Below, one piece after another: positions 8,993-17,568 of a stretch of DNA of 49,446 bases. Each line of letters begins with the position of its first letter. Position 1 is the stretch's first letter. The notes below the pieces were generated by a model. It was not told where the DNA came from. It searched no databases and was given only the letters and a program-made list of their open reading frames with translations. The stretch is from Sphaerisporangium sp. (GTDB taxonomy: Bacteria > Actinomycetota > Actinomycetes > Streptosporangiales > Streptosporangiaceae). Position numbers and translations under genes: made by a program. The stretch is taken from contig JAOPYI010000119.1 in assembly GCA_025964675.1 (NCBI GenBank), positions 1 to 49,446 on the forward strand, in the 5' to 3' direction.

Positions 8993-9571
8993 ATGCTGCC
9001 TTTGTCGATCCTCGGGTTCCTCAGCGAGGGCCCCATGCACGGTTACGAGCTGAAGTCGCGCATCGGCGACCTCAGCGGGCATATCCGCGTGGTCAGCGAC
9101 GGCGCGCTCTACCCCGCCATTGCCCGCCTGGTGGCGGCGGGGCTGGTCGAGCGGCGTGAGGAGGAGGGCACGGGTGCCGCGCCGAGGCAGGTGCTCTCGC
9201 TGACCGAGGCGGGCCTCGACGAGCTGCTGCGGCGGCTGAGGGAGCCAAAGGACGCCGAGATCACCGACCAGGCGAGGTTCTTCACCTTGCTGGCGTTCTT
9301 GTCACGCCTGCCCGACCCCGCCGGCCAGGCGCGCGTCCTGCGGCGCAGGCTCGGCTTCCTCGACCGGCCGGCGGGCTTCTTCTACGAGGGCGGCAAGCCC
9401 GTGCGCGCGGCGGAGACGGTCGACCCGTTCCGCCGCGGCATGCTCCTCGTCGCGCGCGCGACCAGCGCCGCCGAGCGCGACTGGCTCAAGCAGGCCATCG
9501 CCGACCTTGAAGGGCCTACAGAAGACCGCGGCGCTCCAGCAGGGGCTCAAGGCGCGGGTCGCGGCCCCTGA
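8993..9571 (+). CDS. PadR-family transcriptional regulator
   Basis: A 192-residue protein. Residues 1-75 form the PadR winged helix: LSILGFLSEGPMHGYELKSRI, then SDGALYPAIARLVAAGLVERR and LSLTEAG. The C-terminal helical part (90-175) is the dimerisation domain of the longer PadR subgroup. PadR proteins are usually ligand-released repressors of a neighbouring detoxification or efflux gene, here the divergent MATE gene. The ATG at 8993 has GGGAGC about 6 nt upstream. The last ~18 residues are Gly/Ala-rich and encoded antisense to the 3' end of the peptidase gene (56-bp convergent overlap). Confidence 0.9.
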   Translation: MLPLSILGFLSEGPMHGYELKSRIGDLSGHIRVVSDGALYPAIARLVAAGLVERREEEGTGAAPRQVLSLTEAGLDELLRRLREPKDAEITDQARFFTLLAFLSRLPDPAGQARVLRRRLGFLDRPAGFFYEGGKPVRAAETVDPFRRGMLLVARATSAAERDWLKQAIADLEGPTEDRGAPAGAQGAGRGP

Positions 9572-11510
9572 AGCTCCTGAAGGCCGTCATCGCGTCCACG
9601 CTGCCGCCCTTGGAGAGCAGCTCGCGGCGGAAGGTGTCGCCGTTCTCCCTGGACAGCCCGCCGTTCTCCTTGAACCACTCCACGGTGTCGGCGTCCAGGA
9701 TCTCGCTCCAGATGTAGGAGTAGTAGCCCGCGCTGTAGCCGCCCGCCCAGATGTGCGCGAAGTACGTGCTGCGATATCGCGGCGGCACCAGCGGCAGGTC
9801 CACGTTGGCGTTCCGCAGGGCACGCTCCTCGAACTCCTGGGGGTCCGTGGGCTTCTCGTCCAGGGTGTGCCACGCCCAGTCCAGCAGCGTGGCCGCGAGG
9901 TACTCCACCGTGGCGAATCCCTGGTTGAACTTCTGCGCCTCCAGCATCCGGTCGACCAGGTCCTGCGGCATGGGCTCCCCGGTCTCGTGGTGCCGGGCGT
10001 AGTTCGCCAGCACCTCCGGCCAGACCGCCCACATCTCGTTCACCTGGGACGGGTACTCCACGAAGTCGCGCGGCACCGCCGTACCGGAGAAGCGCGGGAA
10101 CTGGACGGCCGAGAACAGCCCGTGCAGGGCGTGGCCGAACTCGTGGAACATCGTGTTGACCTGGTCCCAGGTCATCAGCGTGGGCTCTCCGGCCGGAGGC
10201 TTGACGATGTTGAGGTTGTTGACCACCACCGGCCGGGTGCCCTCGAGAGCCGACTGCTTCACCAGGCTGTTCATCCACGCGCCGCCGCGCTTGGACGCCC
10301 TTGCGTAGAAGTCGCCGAGGAACAGGCCGAGCGGTGAGCCGTCCTCGTCGGACACCTCGAACACGCGCACCTCGGGGTGGTAGCCGACGAGATCGGGTCG
10401 CTCGGTGAAGTCGAGCCCGTACAGCTCGTGCGCCGCGTGGAACACGCCGTCCCGCAGGACCCGGTTCAGCTCGAAGTACGGGCGCATCTGCCGGCTGTCG
10501 ATGGCGTAACGAGCCTCGCGAACCTTCTCGGCGTAGAAGGACCAGTCCCAGGCGGCGATGTCGAAACCGGCCTGCTCGCGCAGCTCGTCGGCCTCTCTGT
10601 GGGCGTTGGCCACGGCCGCGGGGGTCAGCTTGCCCAGCATCTCTGTGACGGCCCGCGTGCCGGGCGCGGTCTGGTCCGCGACGACGTACTCCGCGTGGCT
10701 GCCGTAGCCGAGGAGGGCGGCCCGCTCGGCCCTGAGCTCGGCGATCCGGACGACCAGTTCGGCGTTGTCCCGAAGGCCCCTCTCGACGGACGCGCGGTGG
10801 ATGCGCTCGCGCAGGTCGCGATTGGTGAGCTCGGTCAGCGAGGGCTGGCCGGTGGGGAGGACGAGGGTGATCACGTACTTCCCCTCGAGCCCGCGTGACT
10901 TCGCCGTCTCCGCCGCGGCCATGATCGAATCCTCGGAGAGGCCGTCCAGCTCGGCGGCGTCCTCGACCACGATCGCCGAGGCGTTCGTGTCGGCGAGCAG
11001 GTTCTGCTCGAACTGCGTGGAGAGGGTGGAAAGCTCCTCGTTGAGGCTCCTGAGCCGCTTCTGGTCCTCCGGCCCCAGCTCGGCGCCCGCCCGTACGAAA
11101 TCGGTGACGTAACGCTGCAGCAGCCACTTCTGCTCGGGGTCCAGCCCGTCGGCCGAGATGGCCTGGATCCGGGCGAAGAGGCCCCTGTTGAGGTGGATCG
11201 CGTCACTGTGCTGGGTCAGCTTCGGGGTGACGTCCTTCTGGATCGCCTGGACGTTCGGGTTGGTGTCCGAGGACGCCTGGTTGAAGAAAACCGTGGAGAC
11301 GCGGTTCAGGAGCTGCCCCGACCGTTCCAGCGCCGCCACGGTGTCGTCAAAGGTCGGCGGGTCGTCGCTGCCGGCTATGGCCTCGGCCTCCGCGAGCTGC
11401 TCGGCCATGCCGCGTTCAAAGGCGGGCGCGTAGTGCTCCTCGCGGATCTCCGCGAACGGCGGCAGCCGGTAGGGCAGGGCACTCGGGACGAAGAAAGGGT
11501 TCTCGGTCAA
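9516..11510 (-). CDS. dcp: M3-family zinc metallopeptidase, peptidyl-dipeptidase Dcp type
   Basis: A 664-residue cytoplasmic oligopeptidase, close to the length of E. coli Dcp. The zinc motif MFHEFGHALHGLFS places HEFGH at 456-460; the Glu is the catalytic base and the two His bind zinc. The N-terminal half is the long helical prolyl-oligopeptidase-like lid (GMAEQLAEAEAI... to ~200), and FVEYPSQVNEMW follows the zinc motif as in Dcp/OpdA. Dcp removes C-terminal dipeptides from peptides left by protein turnover; oligopeptidase A activity is the alternative. The start is TTG at 11510, with GAGGAG 8 nt upstream. It is a single gene, convergent with padR. Confidence 0.92.
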   Translation of the reverse strand: MTENPFFVPSALPYRLPPFAEIREEHYAPAFERGMAEQLAEAEAIAGSDDPPTFDDTVAALERSGQLLNRVSTVFFNQASSDTNPNVQAIQKDVTPKLTQHSDAIHLNRGLFARIQAISADGLDPEQKWLLQRYVTDFVRAGAELGPEDQKRLRSLNEELSTLSTQFEQNLLADTNASAIVVEDAAELDGLSEDSIMAAAETAKSRGLEGKYVITLVLPTGQPSLTELTNRDLRERIHRASVERGLRDNAELVVRIAELRAERAALLGYGSHAEYVVADQTAPGTRAVTEMLGKLTPAAVANAHREADELREQAGFDIAAWDWSFYAEKVREARYAIDSRQMRPYFELNRVLRDGVFHAAHELYGLDFTERPDLVGYHPEVRVFEVSDEDGSPLGLFLGDFYARASKRGGAWMNSLVKQSALEGTRPVVVNNLNIVKPPAGEPTLMTWDQVNTMFHEFGHALHGLFSAVQFPRFSGTAVPRDFVEYPSQVNEMWAVWPEVLANYARHHETGEPMPQDLVDRMLEAQKFNQGFATVEYLAATLLDWAWHTLDEKPTDPQEFEERALRNANVDLPLVPPRYRSTYFAHIWAGGYSAGYYSYIWSEILDADTVEWFKENGGLSRENGDTFRRELLSKGGSVDAMTAFRSFRGRDPRLEPLLERRGLL

Positions 11511-11651
11511 CGCGCGGGCTCCTCACGTGGCAAAGGGTCTTCCTTGCAGCGTTACACAGGGAAGCAGTCCTCGGCACTTCGAGGGGGGATCCAGGGCCGC
11601 CGGGCCGCATCAGGGGCTCACCAGGGGGAATCCGCCGCTTCGGCAATCGTT

Positions 11652-11681
11652 TTGGTCTTGGCCCCCAAGCTGGGCTATTCT
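11652..11681 (+). promoter_or_regulatory. Promoter of tRNA-Gln
   Basis: TTGGTC (11652-11657), 18 nt, TATTCT (11676-11681), about 43 nt before the tRNA. This is the only AT-rich patch in the 214-bp gap after dcp. The same TTGGnC-18-TAnnnT layout precedes the tRNA-Glu pair. Confidence 0.65.
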
Positions 11682-11724
11682 TTCGGAGTCGCGAGCGAGC
11701 CCAGCAGCAACGGGCCGCGAGCAA

Positions 11725-11796
11725 TGGGGTATGGGGTAATTGGCAGCCCGGCTGATTCTGGTTCAGCTAGTCTAGGTTCGAGTCCTGGTACCCCAG
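11725..11796 (+). tRNA. tRNA-Gln (CTG)
   Basis: A 72-nt cloverleaf: acceptor TGGGGTA pairs with TACCCCA, anticodon stem GCTGA/TCAGC with loop TTCTGGT gives anticodon CTG, T-loop TTCGAGT, discriminator G. CCA is not encoded. Confidence 0.96.
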
Positions 11797-11810
11797 CAGG
11801 TTTCCTGCGT

Positions 11811-11847
11811 AACGCCTATGCCTTGAAGAGGGCATAGGCGTTTTTCT
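11811..11847 (+). terminator. Rho-independent terminator after tRNA-Gln
   Basis: 12-bp perfect stem (11811-11822 with 11831-11842, arm AACGCCTATGCC), 8-nt loop, followed by a T-rich tract ending near 11849. Confidence 0.9.
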
Positions 11848-11926
11848 TTCCCCGCCGGCCCCGGCTCCGCCCGTGGTCAACGCCCGCCCGGGCCTCACCT
11901 CGGGGTGGGGAAGCCGCGCAACCGGT

Positions 11927-11956
11927 TTGGCCGTGGTCTGAAGGGTGCGGTAGAGT
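11927..11956 (+). promoter_or_regulatory. Promoter of the tRNA-Glu pair
   Basis: TTGGCC (11927-11932), 18 nt, TAGAGT (11951-11956), 73 nt before the first tRNA-Glu. Its sequence and spacing mirror the tRNA-Gln promoter. Confidence 0.65.
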
Positions 11957-12029
11957 TACGCCCGTTGATCGAGGCGTCCGGAAGGGCGCCTCCGTCGGTT
12001 CACACTCTGAATCCGGCAGGCAGTGGCAA

Positions 12030-12102
12030 GGTCCCGTCGTCCAGTGGCCTAGGACGCCGCCCTCTCAAGGCGGTAACGCCGGTTCGAATCCGGTCGGGAC
12101 TA
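12030..12102 (+). tRNA. tRNA-Glu (CTC), first copy
   Basis: A 73-nt cloverleaf: acceptor GGTCCCG pairs with CGGGACT (one G-U), anticodon stem CCGCC/GGCGG with loop CTCTCAA, so anticodon CTC, and T-loop TTCGAAT. It is followed 34 nt later by a second near-identical copy. Confidence 0.96.
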
Positions 12103-12136
12103 CCACACTGCCGCAACAACACCCAGGTCATGACCT

Positions 12137-12209
12137 GGCTCCGTCGTCTAGTGGCCTAGGACGCCGCCCTCTCAAGGCGGTAGCGCCGGTTCGAATCCGG
12201 TCGGGGCTA
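12137..12209 (+). tRNA. tRNA-Glu (CTC), second copy
   Basis: Same fold and anticodon as the copy at 12030. The acceptor differs by a few bases (GGCTCCG with CGGGGCT, G-U pairs included) and by one variable-loop base. Probably co-transcribed with the first copy. Confidence 0.96.
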
Positions 12210-12220
12210 CAGATCGGGAA

Positions 12221-12250
12221 CCCTCGGAAGCACGCCTTCCGGGGGTTTTT
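12221..12250 (+). terminator. Rho-independent terminator after the tRNA-Glu pair
   Basis: 10-bp stem (12221-12230 with 12236-12245, one G-U), 5-nt loop, then five T. The following 140 bp up to 12391 hold nothing recognisable. Confidence 0.88.
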
Positions 12251-12390
12251 CGCTTTCCGGACTTACCCGCCCCCGCGACGGCGTTCTGGCCGGGTCCCGT
12301 GCCAGCTGCGGAGCCGGGCCGGCCAGATCGAGCGCGCCGGCAGCGGTCGGCCGACCCCCGGTCGGCGCTACGGCTGTGGGCGGTCGGTGC

Positions 12391-14130
12391 TCACTCGCGG
12401 TCGGCGGCTCCGGAACGGGCCTTGAACAGTGCCCGCTTGGCGGCCTTGGCCACCTGCTTGTCCGGATGCGCCTCGCTGATGGCCTCCAGCAGTTCCTCGA
12501 CGTGGGGGTGGGGTACCTTCCAGATCACCTCGAGCAGGCTGCTCAGCACCGGAGCCGGGCCGATGTCGTGGAGGCTGCTGACGAACTCGGGTCTGCCGAG
12601 ACCCGCCGAGATCGTCCACATGTCGAGGATCAGCCACTGCGTGTCACCCTGGCTTGGTTCGGGCGCGTCCTCGACGCCGAGCTGGGCGAGGTGCGTCGCG
12701 GCGTACGGGCGCAGCGACGGCTCGTTCAGTGCCTCCTGCCAGGCGGGAACGGCGACAGGCCCGAGCGACCCGACCAGGCTGGCAGCCTGGACCCGGATCA
12801 GCGCGTCGGCTTCGTCCTCGGCGGCGGCCTCCAGGAGCTCCTCGGCGGCCGTGGCGGGCTCGCGCAGCTTCATCCAGGCGGCGAACTCGGAGTCCGCCTC
12901 GTCCTCGGGAAGGTCGGAGCTGAACGACAGCAGGTCCAGAGCGGTCATCGCGTCGATCGCGGGACGCGCGTCCACCTCGATGTCGTCGTCGTCCAGCAGG
13001 TGGACCACGCCTTCTGTGCCGAGCGGCGTCAGCCCTACCCGGTCGCCCGACACGGTCACCATGCCGTAGCCGGACAGCCACTCGAGGACGGAGGCGAGCG
13101 GGTCGCCCGCCTCGGCCCACGCGGTGGTGCCGAGGTCGTCGAACTCTGCGGCGGCCTCGGCCAGCTCGTCGCGGAGGTCGTCGAGTGGGCGCTCGCCGCC
13201 CGCGACCAGCAGCCGGATCAGCAGCGCGCGCGTGAGACCGGACAGGGCGAGCGTCAGGTCGTCGTCGTCGAGCTCTGGGTCGCCGTAGTCGACGGAGTGG
13301 AGACCGAGCATCCAGGCGTCGAGGACGTCCTCGTCGTTCTCGAACGGCCAGGCGGCGGTGTCGTCGTCGACACTGACGGTGTCCTCGCCGTCGGGCGTCA
13401 GGAACTCGAGGTCGACCGCGAGGTTCCAGAGATTCCACAGGGCGGGAACGGCGTGGGCGAGCGGCTTCTCGCCGGGCTCCGGAAGCCCCGCGACGGCCAG
13501 CGCCTGGCGGATCTCGTCGTCGCTCAGCAAGGTGTCCTCGCCGACCGTGCGGGACTTGCCCACCCATACGGCCAGGTCACGGGCCTTGAAGATCAGCGGC
13601 ACCTCGCGGGCGGCGGTGGCCAGCTCGGCGTCGGGGCGCAGGCGGATGGTCGGTAGATCGGCGAGCTCGTCGGCGAAGGGCTCGAAGTCGCCGAGACCTT
13701 CGACGTCTTCCTCGTCGAGGTCCTCCTCGTCCTCTTCCCAGTCGCGCTCCCCGAGGACCTCCTCCATCGCCTCGACGAAGTCGTCCTCTACGGCGTCGAG
13801 CTCGTCGAGGAGGTCGTCGAGGCTGTCGGACCCCTTCACCAGGCGGCCCGTCTCGGAAAGGAAGGTGAGATAGGAACGCACGGCCGGGATCATGCCGTCG
13901 GCCGCGGCGTCCGGATCCTCGACGACCTGAGGCATGCGTTCCACCAGGACCGGGCGTATGTCGTCACGCTTCCACAGGTGGACGTCGTCACGAGCGATCA
14001 GGCGGTGCCAGAGAGCGGCGGGTCCCACCAAGTCGGGATCACTGTCCGGTGCGTTCTCGGGTGCCCAGAGAATGAACTCTTGAAGGAGGGGACGCAGCTC
14101 CGATGCCGCTGCCTCGATGCGATCTGTCAC
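12391..14130 (-). CDS. Large acidic protein of unknown function with HEAT-like C-terminus
   Basis: Not recognised as a named family. A 579-residue protein with no signal peptide or TM segment, so probably cytoplasmic. A helical N-terminus (1-100) is followed by an extremely acidic stretch (about 104-155, including WEEDEEDLDEEDVEG). Two winged-helix-like segments can be guessed near 190-240 and 310-400, the second ending with a beta-hairpin (YGMVTVSGDRVGLTPLG). From 440 the repeats EELLEAAAEDEADALIRVQAASLVGSLG and ATHLAQLG look like HEAT repeats. Acidic runs recur throughout (DDDD near 300 and 415). Start GTG 14130, with TAGCCT 6 nt upstream and no ribosome site. It stands alone between the tRNAs and ndgR. 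A nucleic-acid-mimic or protein-scaffold role is possible but unproven. Confidence 0.75.
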   Translation of the reverse strand: MTDRIEAAASELRPLLQEFILWAPENAPDSDPDLVGPAALWHRLIARDDVHLWKRDDIRPVLVERMPQVVEDPDAAADGMIPAVRSYLTFLSETGRLVKGSDSLDDLLDELDAVEDDFVEAMEEVLGERDWEEDEEDLDEEDVEGLGDFEPFADELADLPTIRLRPDAELATAAREVPLIFKARDLAVWVGKSRTVGEDTLLSDDEIRQALAVAGLPEPGEKPLAHAVPALWNLWNLAVDLEFLTPDGEDTVSVDDDTAAWPFENDEDVLDAWMLGLHSVDYGDPELDDDDLTLALSGLTRALLIRLLVAGGERPLDDLRDELAEAAAEFDDLGTTAWAEAGDPLASVLEWLSGYGMVTVSGDRVGLTPLGTEGVVHLLDDDDIEVDARPAIDAMTALDLLSFSSDLPEDEADSEFAAWMKLREPATAAEELLEAAAEDEADALIRVQAASLVGSLGPVAVPAWQEALNEPSLRPYAATHLAQLGVEDAPEPSQGDTQWLILDMWTISAGLGRPEFVSSLHDIGPAPVLSSLLEVIWKVPHPHVEELLEAISEAHPDKQVAKAAKRALFKARSGAADRE

Positions 14131-14142
14131 TCCGCCAGGCTA
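14131..14142 (-). promoter_or_regulatory. Leaderless-type -10 box for the acidic protein gene
   Basis: On the minus strand TAGCCT (14142-14137) is followed by GGCGGA and the GTG start at 14130, the same hexamer and spacing as at the FAH gene. The rest of the 201-bp gap to ndgR shows no gene. Confidence 0.5.
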
Positions 14143-14331
14143 GTGCTTGGCGGCGGCCGTCTCTAATCAGATAGCACGGCTTCCATGCCTAATGGGTGAG
14201 CGCATGTCCATTTGGCCGGGACGGTGGACACCCGTTGGCACAACGCTTACCTGGATGTGACGGCCGGGCCGGTCCCCGGTGACGTGAGGACGAGGTGGAT
14301 CAAGGGCCCGCGGATCGCCGGGCGATCGTGA

Positions 14332-15048
14332 TCAGTTCGCGCGGCGCATGGCCTCGGTGATGCGCTCGGCGGCGGCCACCACGGGCGCGGCGTGCATGCG
14401 GCCGGGGGTACGGGTGAGGCGCTCGATGGGCCCGGAGACCGAGACGGCCGCGATGACCTTGCCGCCCACGCCGCGGATGGGGGCCGAGACGCTGGCGACG
14501 CCCTGCTCGCGCTCGCCGACGCTGTGTGCCCAGCTCCGCCTGCGCACGCTCGCCAGGGTGGCCGCGGTGAACTTGGCGCCACGAAGGCCGCGGTGCAGCC
14601 GGTCGGGCTCCTCCCAGGCCAGCAGGATCTGGGCGGCGGACCCCGCGGTCATGGGGAGGGAGGTGCCGACCGGCACGGTGTCGCGCAAGCCGCTGGCGCG
14701 CTCGGCGGCGGCCACGCACACGCGCTCGTCTCCCTGCCTGCGGTAGAGCTGCGCGCTCTCGCCGGTCAGGTCACGGAGATGGGTGAGGACGGGGGAGGCG
14801 ACGGCGAGCAGGCGGTCCTCGCCGGCCGCGGTGGACAACTCCGACAGCCGGGGCCCGAGAATGAAGCGGCCCTGCGTGTCACGGGACACGATGCGGTGGT
14901 GCTCGAGCGCGACCGCCAGCCGGTGGGCGGTGGGCCTTGCCAACCCGGTGGCGTGGACCAGTTGTGCCAGGGACGCGGGGCCCGCTTCAAGGGCGTTGAG
15001 CACGAGCACGGCCTTGTCGAGTACGCCGACTCCGCTAGAGTTGTCCAT
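14332..15048 (-). CDS. ndgR: IclR-family regulator of leucine/amino-acid metabolism, NdgR (LtbR) type
   Basis: A 238-residue regulator, the same length as Streptomyces NdgR. It begins MDNSSGVGVLDKAVLVLNALE and has the IclR winged helix (LAQLVHATGLARPTAHRLAVALE, residues 20-60) and ligand-binding domain (SAQLYRRQGDERVCVAAAE, GVASVSAPIRG). The frame continues 14 codons upstream, but ATG 15048 matches the family start. NdgR/LtbR regulates leuCD and other amino-acid genes in actinobacteria. It is divergent from leuC; a 38-bp repeat that is probably its own site covers its start codon, suggesting autoregulation. No clear ribosome site is present (possible leaderless start). Confidence 0.93.
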   Translation of the reverse strand: MDNSSGVGVLDKAVLVLNALEAGPASLAQLVHATGLARPTAHRLAVALEHHRIVSRDTQGRFILGPRLSELSTAAGEDRLLAVASPVLTHLRDLTGESAQLYRRQGDERVCVAAAERASGLRDTVPVGTSLPMTAGSAAQILLAWEEPDRLHRGLRGAKFTAATLASVRRRSWAHSVGEREQGVASVSAPIRGVGGKVIAAVSVSGPIERLTRTPGRMHAAPVVAAAERITEAMRRAN

Positions 15049-15080
15049 AACCCGATACTGCCGTCTCGCTATCCGAGATG
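15043..15080. promoter_or_regulatory. Candidate NdgR site, copy 1 (over the ndgR start)
   Basis: A 38-bp element sharing 27 positions with the copy at 15113-15150; common parts are GTCCATA, CCCGA, CCGTCT and GAGA. Its palindromic core is 15062-15069 and 15073-15080 (6 of 8 pairs). It overlaps the ndgR start codon at 15046-15048, suiting autorepression. Confidence 0.6.
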
Positions 15081-15112
15081 CAACTGGCATCCGCGGGAGG
15101 GATGGGTAGGCT

Positions 15113-15150
15113 GTCCATATCCCGAAATTACCGTCTTATGATATGAGACG
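15113..15150. promoter_or_regulatory. Candidate NdgR site, copy 2 (before leuC)
   Basis: Same 38-bp element, 70 bp further on. The core CGTCTTAT - GAT - ATGAGACG (15132-15150) is a 7-of-8 palindrome. It ends 35 bp before the leuC start and probably sits on the leuC promoter. Confidence 0.6.
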
Positions 15151-15185
15151 TTCCCAGGGATGAAACGCAAGGAGGCGTTCACGAC

Positions 15186-16562
15186 ATGGGTCGCACATTG
15201 GCTGAGAAAGTATGGGAGCAGCACGTCGTCCGTCGTGCCGACGGGGAGCCCGACCTGCTCTACATCGACCTTCACCTCATCCACGAGGTGACCAGCCCCC
15301 AGGCCTTCGACGGCCTGCGCTTGGCCGGGCGCAAGGTGCGGCGGCCCGACCTCACCATCGCCACCGAGGACCACAACGTCCCGACGGTGCTCGGACCCAT
15401 CGCCGACCCCGTTTCCAAGGCGCAGGTCGAGACCCTCCGCAAGAACGCCGCGGAGTTCGGCATCCGGCTCCATCCGATGGGTGACCCCGGCCAGGGCGTG
15501 GTGCACATCATCGGACCGCAGTTCGGCCTCACGCAGCCGGGCATGACGGTCGTCTGCGGCGACTCCCACACCTCCACCCATGGCGCCTTCGGAGCCCTCG
15601 CCTTCGGCATCGGCACCTCCGAGGTGGAGCACGTGCTCGCCACCCAGACCCTCCCGGCCTACCGGCCGAAGACGATGGCCATCGAGGTCTCCGGCGAGCT
15701 GCCGTTCGGCGTCACCGCCAAGGACCTGATCCTCGCCATCATCGCCAAGATCGGCACCGGCGGCGGCCAGGGCCACATCGTGGAGTACCGCGGCGAGGCC
15801 ATCCGCGACCTCTCCATGGAGGGGCGGATGACCGTCTGCAACATGTCCATCGAGGCGGGCGCGCGGGCCGGCATGATCGCCCCGGACGAGACGACCTTCG
15901 AGTACCTCAAGGGCCGCAGGCACGCTCCCTCCGGCGAGGCGTGGGACGCCGCCGTCGAGTACTGGAAGTCCCTCCGGACCGACGACGACGCCGTCTTCGA
16001 CACGGTGGTCGAGATCGACGCCTCGGTGCTGTCGCCGTTCGTGACGTGGGGCACCAACCCCGGCCAGGGTGTGCCGCTCCGCGACGCCATCCCCGCTCCC
16101 GGCGAGACCTCCGACCCGGCCGCCGCCCAGCGCGCGCTCGACTACATGGGCCTCAGCGCGGGCACCCCGCTCACCGAGATCCAGGTGGACACCGTCTTCG
16201 TCGGCTCGTGCACCAACGGCCGCCTGGAGGATCTCCGCGCCGTGGCCGAGGTGCTGCGCGGCCGTACGGTGACGGCCCGCACTCTGATCGTGCCGGGGTC
16301 GATGCAGGTCAAGGCCGACGCAGAGGCCGAGGGACTCCACGAGGTGTTCAAGGCCGCGGGCGCCGAGTGGCGCGAGGCCGGCTGCTCGATGTGCCTCGGC
16401 ATGAACCCCGACACCCTCGCCCCGGGCGAGCGCAGCGCGTCCACCTCCAACCGCAACTTCGAGGGCCGCCAGGGCAAGGGCGGGCGCACCCACCTCGTGT
16501 CGCCGGCGGTCGCCGCCGCCTCCGCCGTCACCGGCCGTCTCACCGCGCCCGCCGACCTGTAA
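15186..16562 (+). CDS. leuC: 3-isopropylmalate dehydratase, large subunit
   Basis: A 458-residue aconitase-family subunit. With LeuD it converts 2-isopropylmalate to 3-isopropylmalate in leucine synthesis. [15 protein letters not shown] and VGSCTNG are active-site signatures. Cys342, Cys400 and Cys403 (the last two in CSMCLGMNP) hold the 4Fe-4S cluster. The ATG at 15186 follows AAGGAGG about 10 nt upstream. It is first in an operon with leuD (13 bp gap) and is probably controlled by NdgR from the divergent side. Confidence 0.97.
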   Translation: MGRTLAEKVWEQHVVRRADGEPDLLYIDLHLIHEVTSPQAFDGLRLAGRKVRRPDLTIATEDHNVPTVLGPIADPVSKAQVETLRKNAAEFGIRLHPMGDPGQGVVHIIGPQFGLTQPGMTVVCGDSHTSTHGAFGALAFGIGTSEVEHVLATQTLPAYRPKTMAIEVSGELPFGVTAKDLILAIIAKIGTGGGQGHIVEYRGEAIRDLSMEGRMTVCNMSIEAGARAGMIAPDETTFEYLKGRRHAPSGEAWDAAVEYWKSLRTDDDAVFDTVVEIDASVLSPFVTWGTNPGQGVPLRDAIPAPGETSDPAAAQRALDYMGLSAGTPLTEIQVDTVFVGSCTNGRLEDLRAVAEVLRGRTVTARTLIVPGSMQVKADAEAEGLHEVFKAAGAEWREAGCSMCLGMNPDTLAPGERSASTSNRNFEGRQGKGGRTHLVSPAVAAASAVTGRLTAPADL

Positions 16563-16575
16563 GGAGCTTTGGACC

Positions 16576-17163
16576 ATGGATGCCTTCACCACGCACACCG
16601 GCCGGGCCGTGCCCCTGCGCCGCAGCAACGTGGACACCGACCAGATCATCCCCGCTGTGTGGCTCAAGCAGGTCAGCCGCACCGGGTTCGAGAAGGGGCT
16701 CTTCGCCGCCTGGCGCGAGGACCCGGCCTTCGTCCTGAACGACCCGGTCTACGAGGGCGCCTCGATCCTCGTCTCCGGGCCCGACTTCGGAACGGGCTCC
16801 TCGCGCGAGCACGCCGTCTGGGCGCTCCAGCAGTACGGCTTCCGTGCCGTGATCGCCGCCCGGTTCGGTGACATCTTCCGCAACAACTCCACCAAGATGG
16901 GCCTGCTGCCGATCGTCCTGCCGGCGGAGACCGTCGAGGCGCTTCAGGCCGCGATCGAGGCCGACCCCGCCATCGAGGTGACCGCCGACCTGGCCGCACG
17001 CGAGGTGCGCTGGGGCGGCGAGTCGGCCGGCTTCGAGATCGACGACTACACCCGCTGGCGGCTGCTCGAAGGCCTCGACGACATCGGGCTGACCCTGCGC
17101 CACGCCGACGACGTCCAGGCGTACGAGAATGGCCGGCAGCGATGGCTGCCGACGACCGTTTGA
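16576..17163 (+). CDS. leuD: 3-isopropylmalate dehydratase, small subunit
   Basis: A 195-residue swivelling-domain partner of LeuC. Typical motifs: [16 protein letters not shown] near the start, [18 protein letters not shown] (substrate binding), and [23 protein letters not shown] lies 10 nt before the ATG. It ends inside the start of the small gene at 17142 (22-bp overlap in another frame), pointing to translational coupling. Confidence 0.96.
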   Translation: MDAFTTHTGRAVPLRRSNVDTDQIIPAVWLKQVSRTGFEKGLFAAWREDPAFVLNDPVYEGASILVSGPDFGTGSSREHAVWALQQYGFRAVIAARFGDIFRNNSTKMGLLPIVLPAETVEALQAAIEADPAIEVTADLAAREVRWGGESAGFEIDDYTRWRLLEGLDDIGLTLRHADDVQAYENGRQRWLPTTV

Positions 17164-17381
17164 CAGATTCCGCGAGCCCTGAGGAGGAGCTGGCGCGGCG
17201 GTTGCGCGTTGCCTACCGCCGCGTGGCCGCCCTGCGCCTCCCTCCTGAGGAGAAAGAGCGGTTTGCGAGGCGATTTGTCGTGATATGCGACCTTGCGAAG
17301 CGTAATCTGGACCTTGCGAGGGCCCGTCTGGACGCCTTTCTCGCGGACCTGGACGGCGATTCCGACACGCCGCGTAGATGA
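17142..17381 (+). CDS. Small helical protein of unknown function, coupled to leuD
   Basis: 79 residues, not recognised. It is rich in Arg, Ala and Leu and predicted almost entirely helical ([32 protein letters not shown]..., then [21 protein letters not shown]), so a coiled coil or helical hairpin is likely. It has one Cys and no signal or TM. It begins at ATG 17142, 22 bp before the leuD stop. Codon use shows normal third-position GC, supporting a real gene. Its place between leuD and hup suggests a core actinobacterial gene, but nothing indicates its role. Confidence 0.65.
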   Translation: MAADDRLTDSASPEEELARRLRVAYRRVAALRLPPEEKERFARRFVVICDLAKRNLDLARARLDAFLADLDGDSDTPRR

Positions 17382-17568
17382 AACATCGCGGAATGTGATT
17401 GAGTCCTGGCCCCGTGTCCCTTAATTTCAAGCGGGTAAGGGGTTTCTGACCGTTGACTGGTGGGTGCGTGCCGGAACCCCGCGCTTGGCCACACCGGGTG
17501 AGCCGGGGTCGCGCACTGCCGGCCGCAGCGCTCATCCTCAGACAGCGGTAACAGGGGGAGCAACCTAG

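Noticed and set aside
11725-12209. tRNA genes as an integration site for a mobile element
   Set aside because: No integrase, no repeated tRNA 3' end nearby other than the second tRNA-Glu, and flanks are core genes.
15100-15185. Leucine T-box or attenuator before leuC
   Set aside because: The leader is short and lacks the T-box sequence or a run of leucine codons; operator-like repeats explain the region better.
15069-16682. A 537-codon open frame antisense to leuC
   Set aside because: Same codon-bias shadow; leuC is unmistakable on the other strand.
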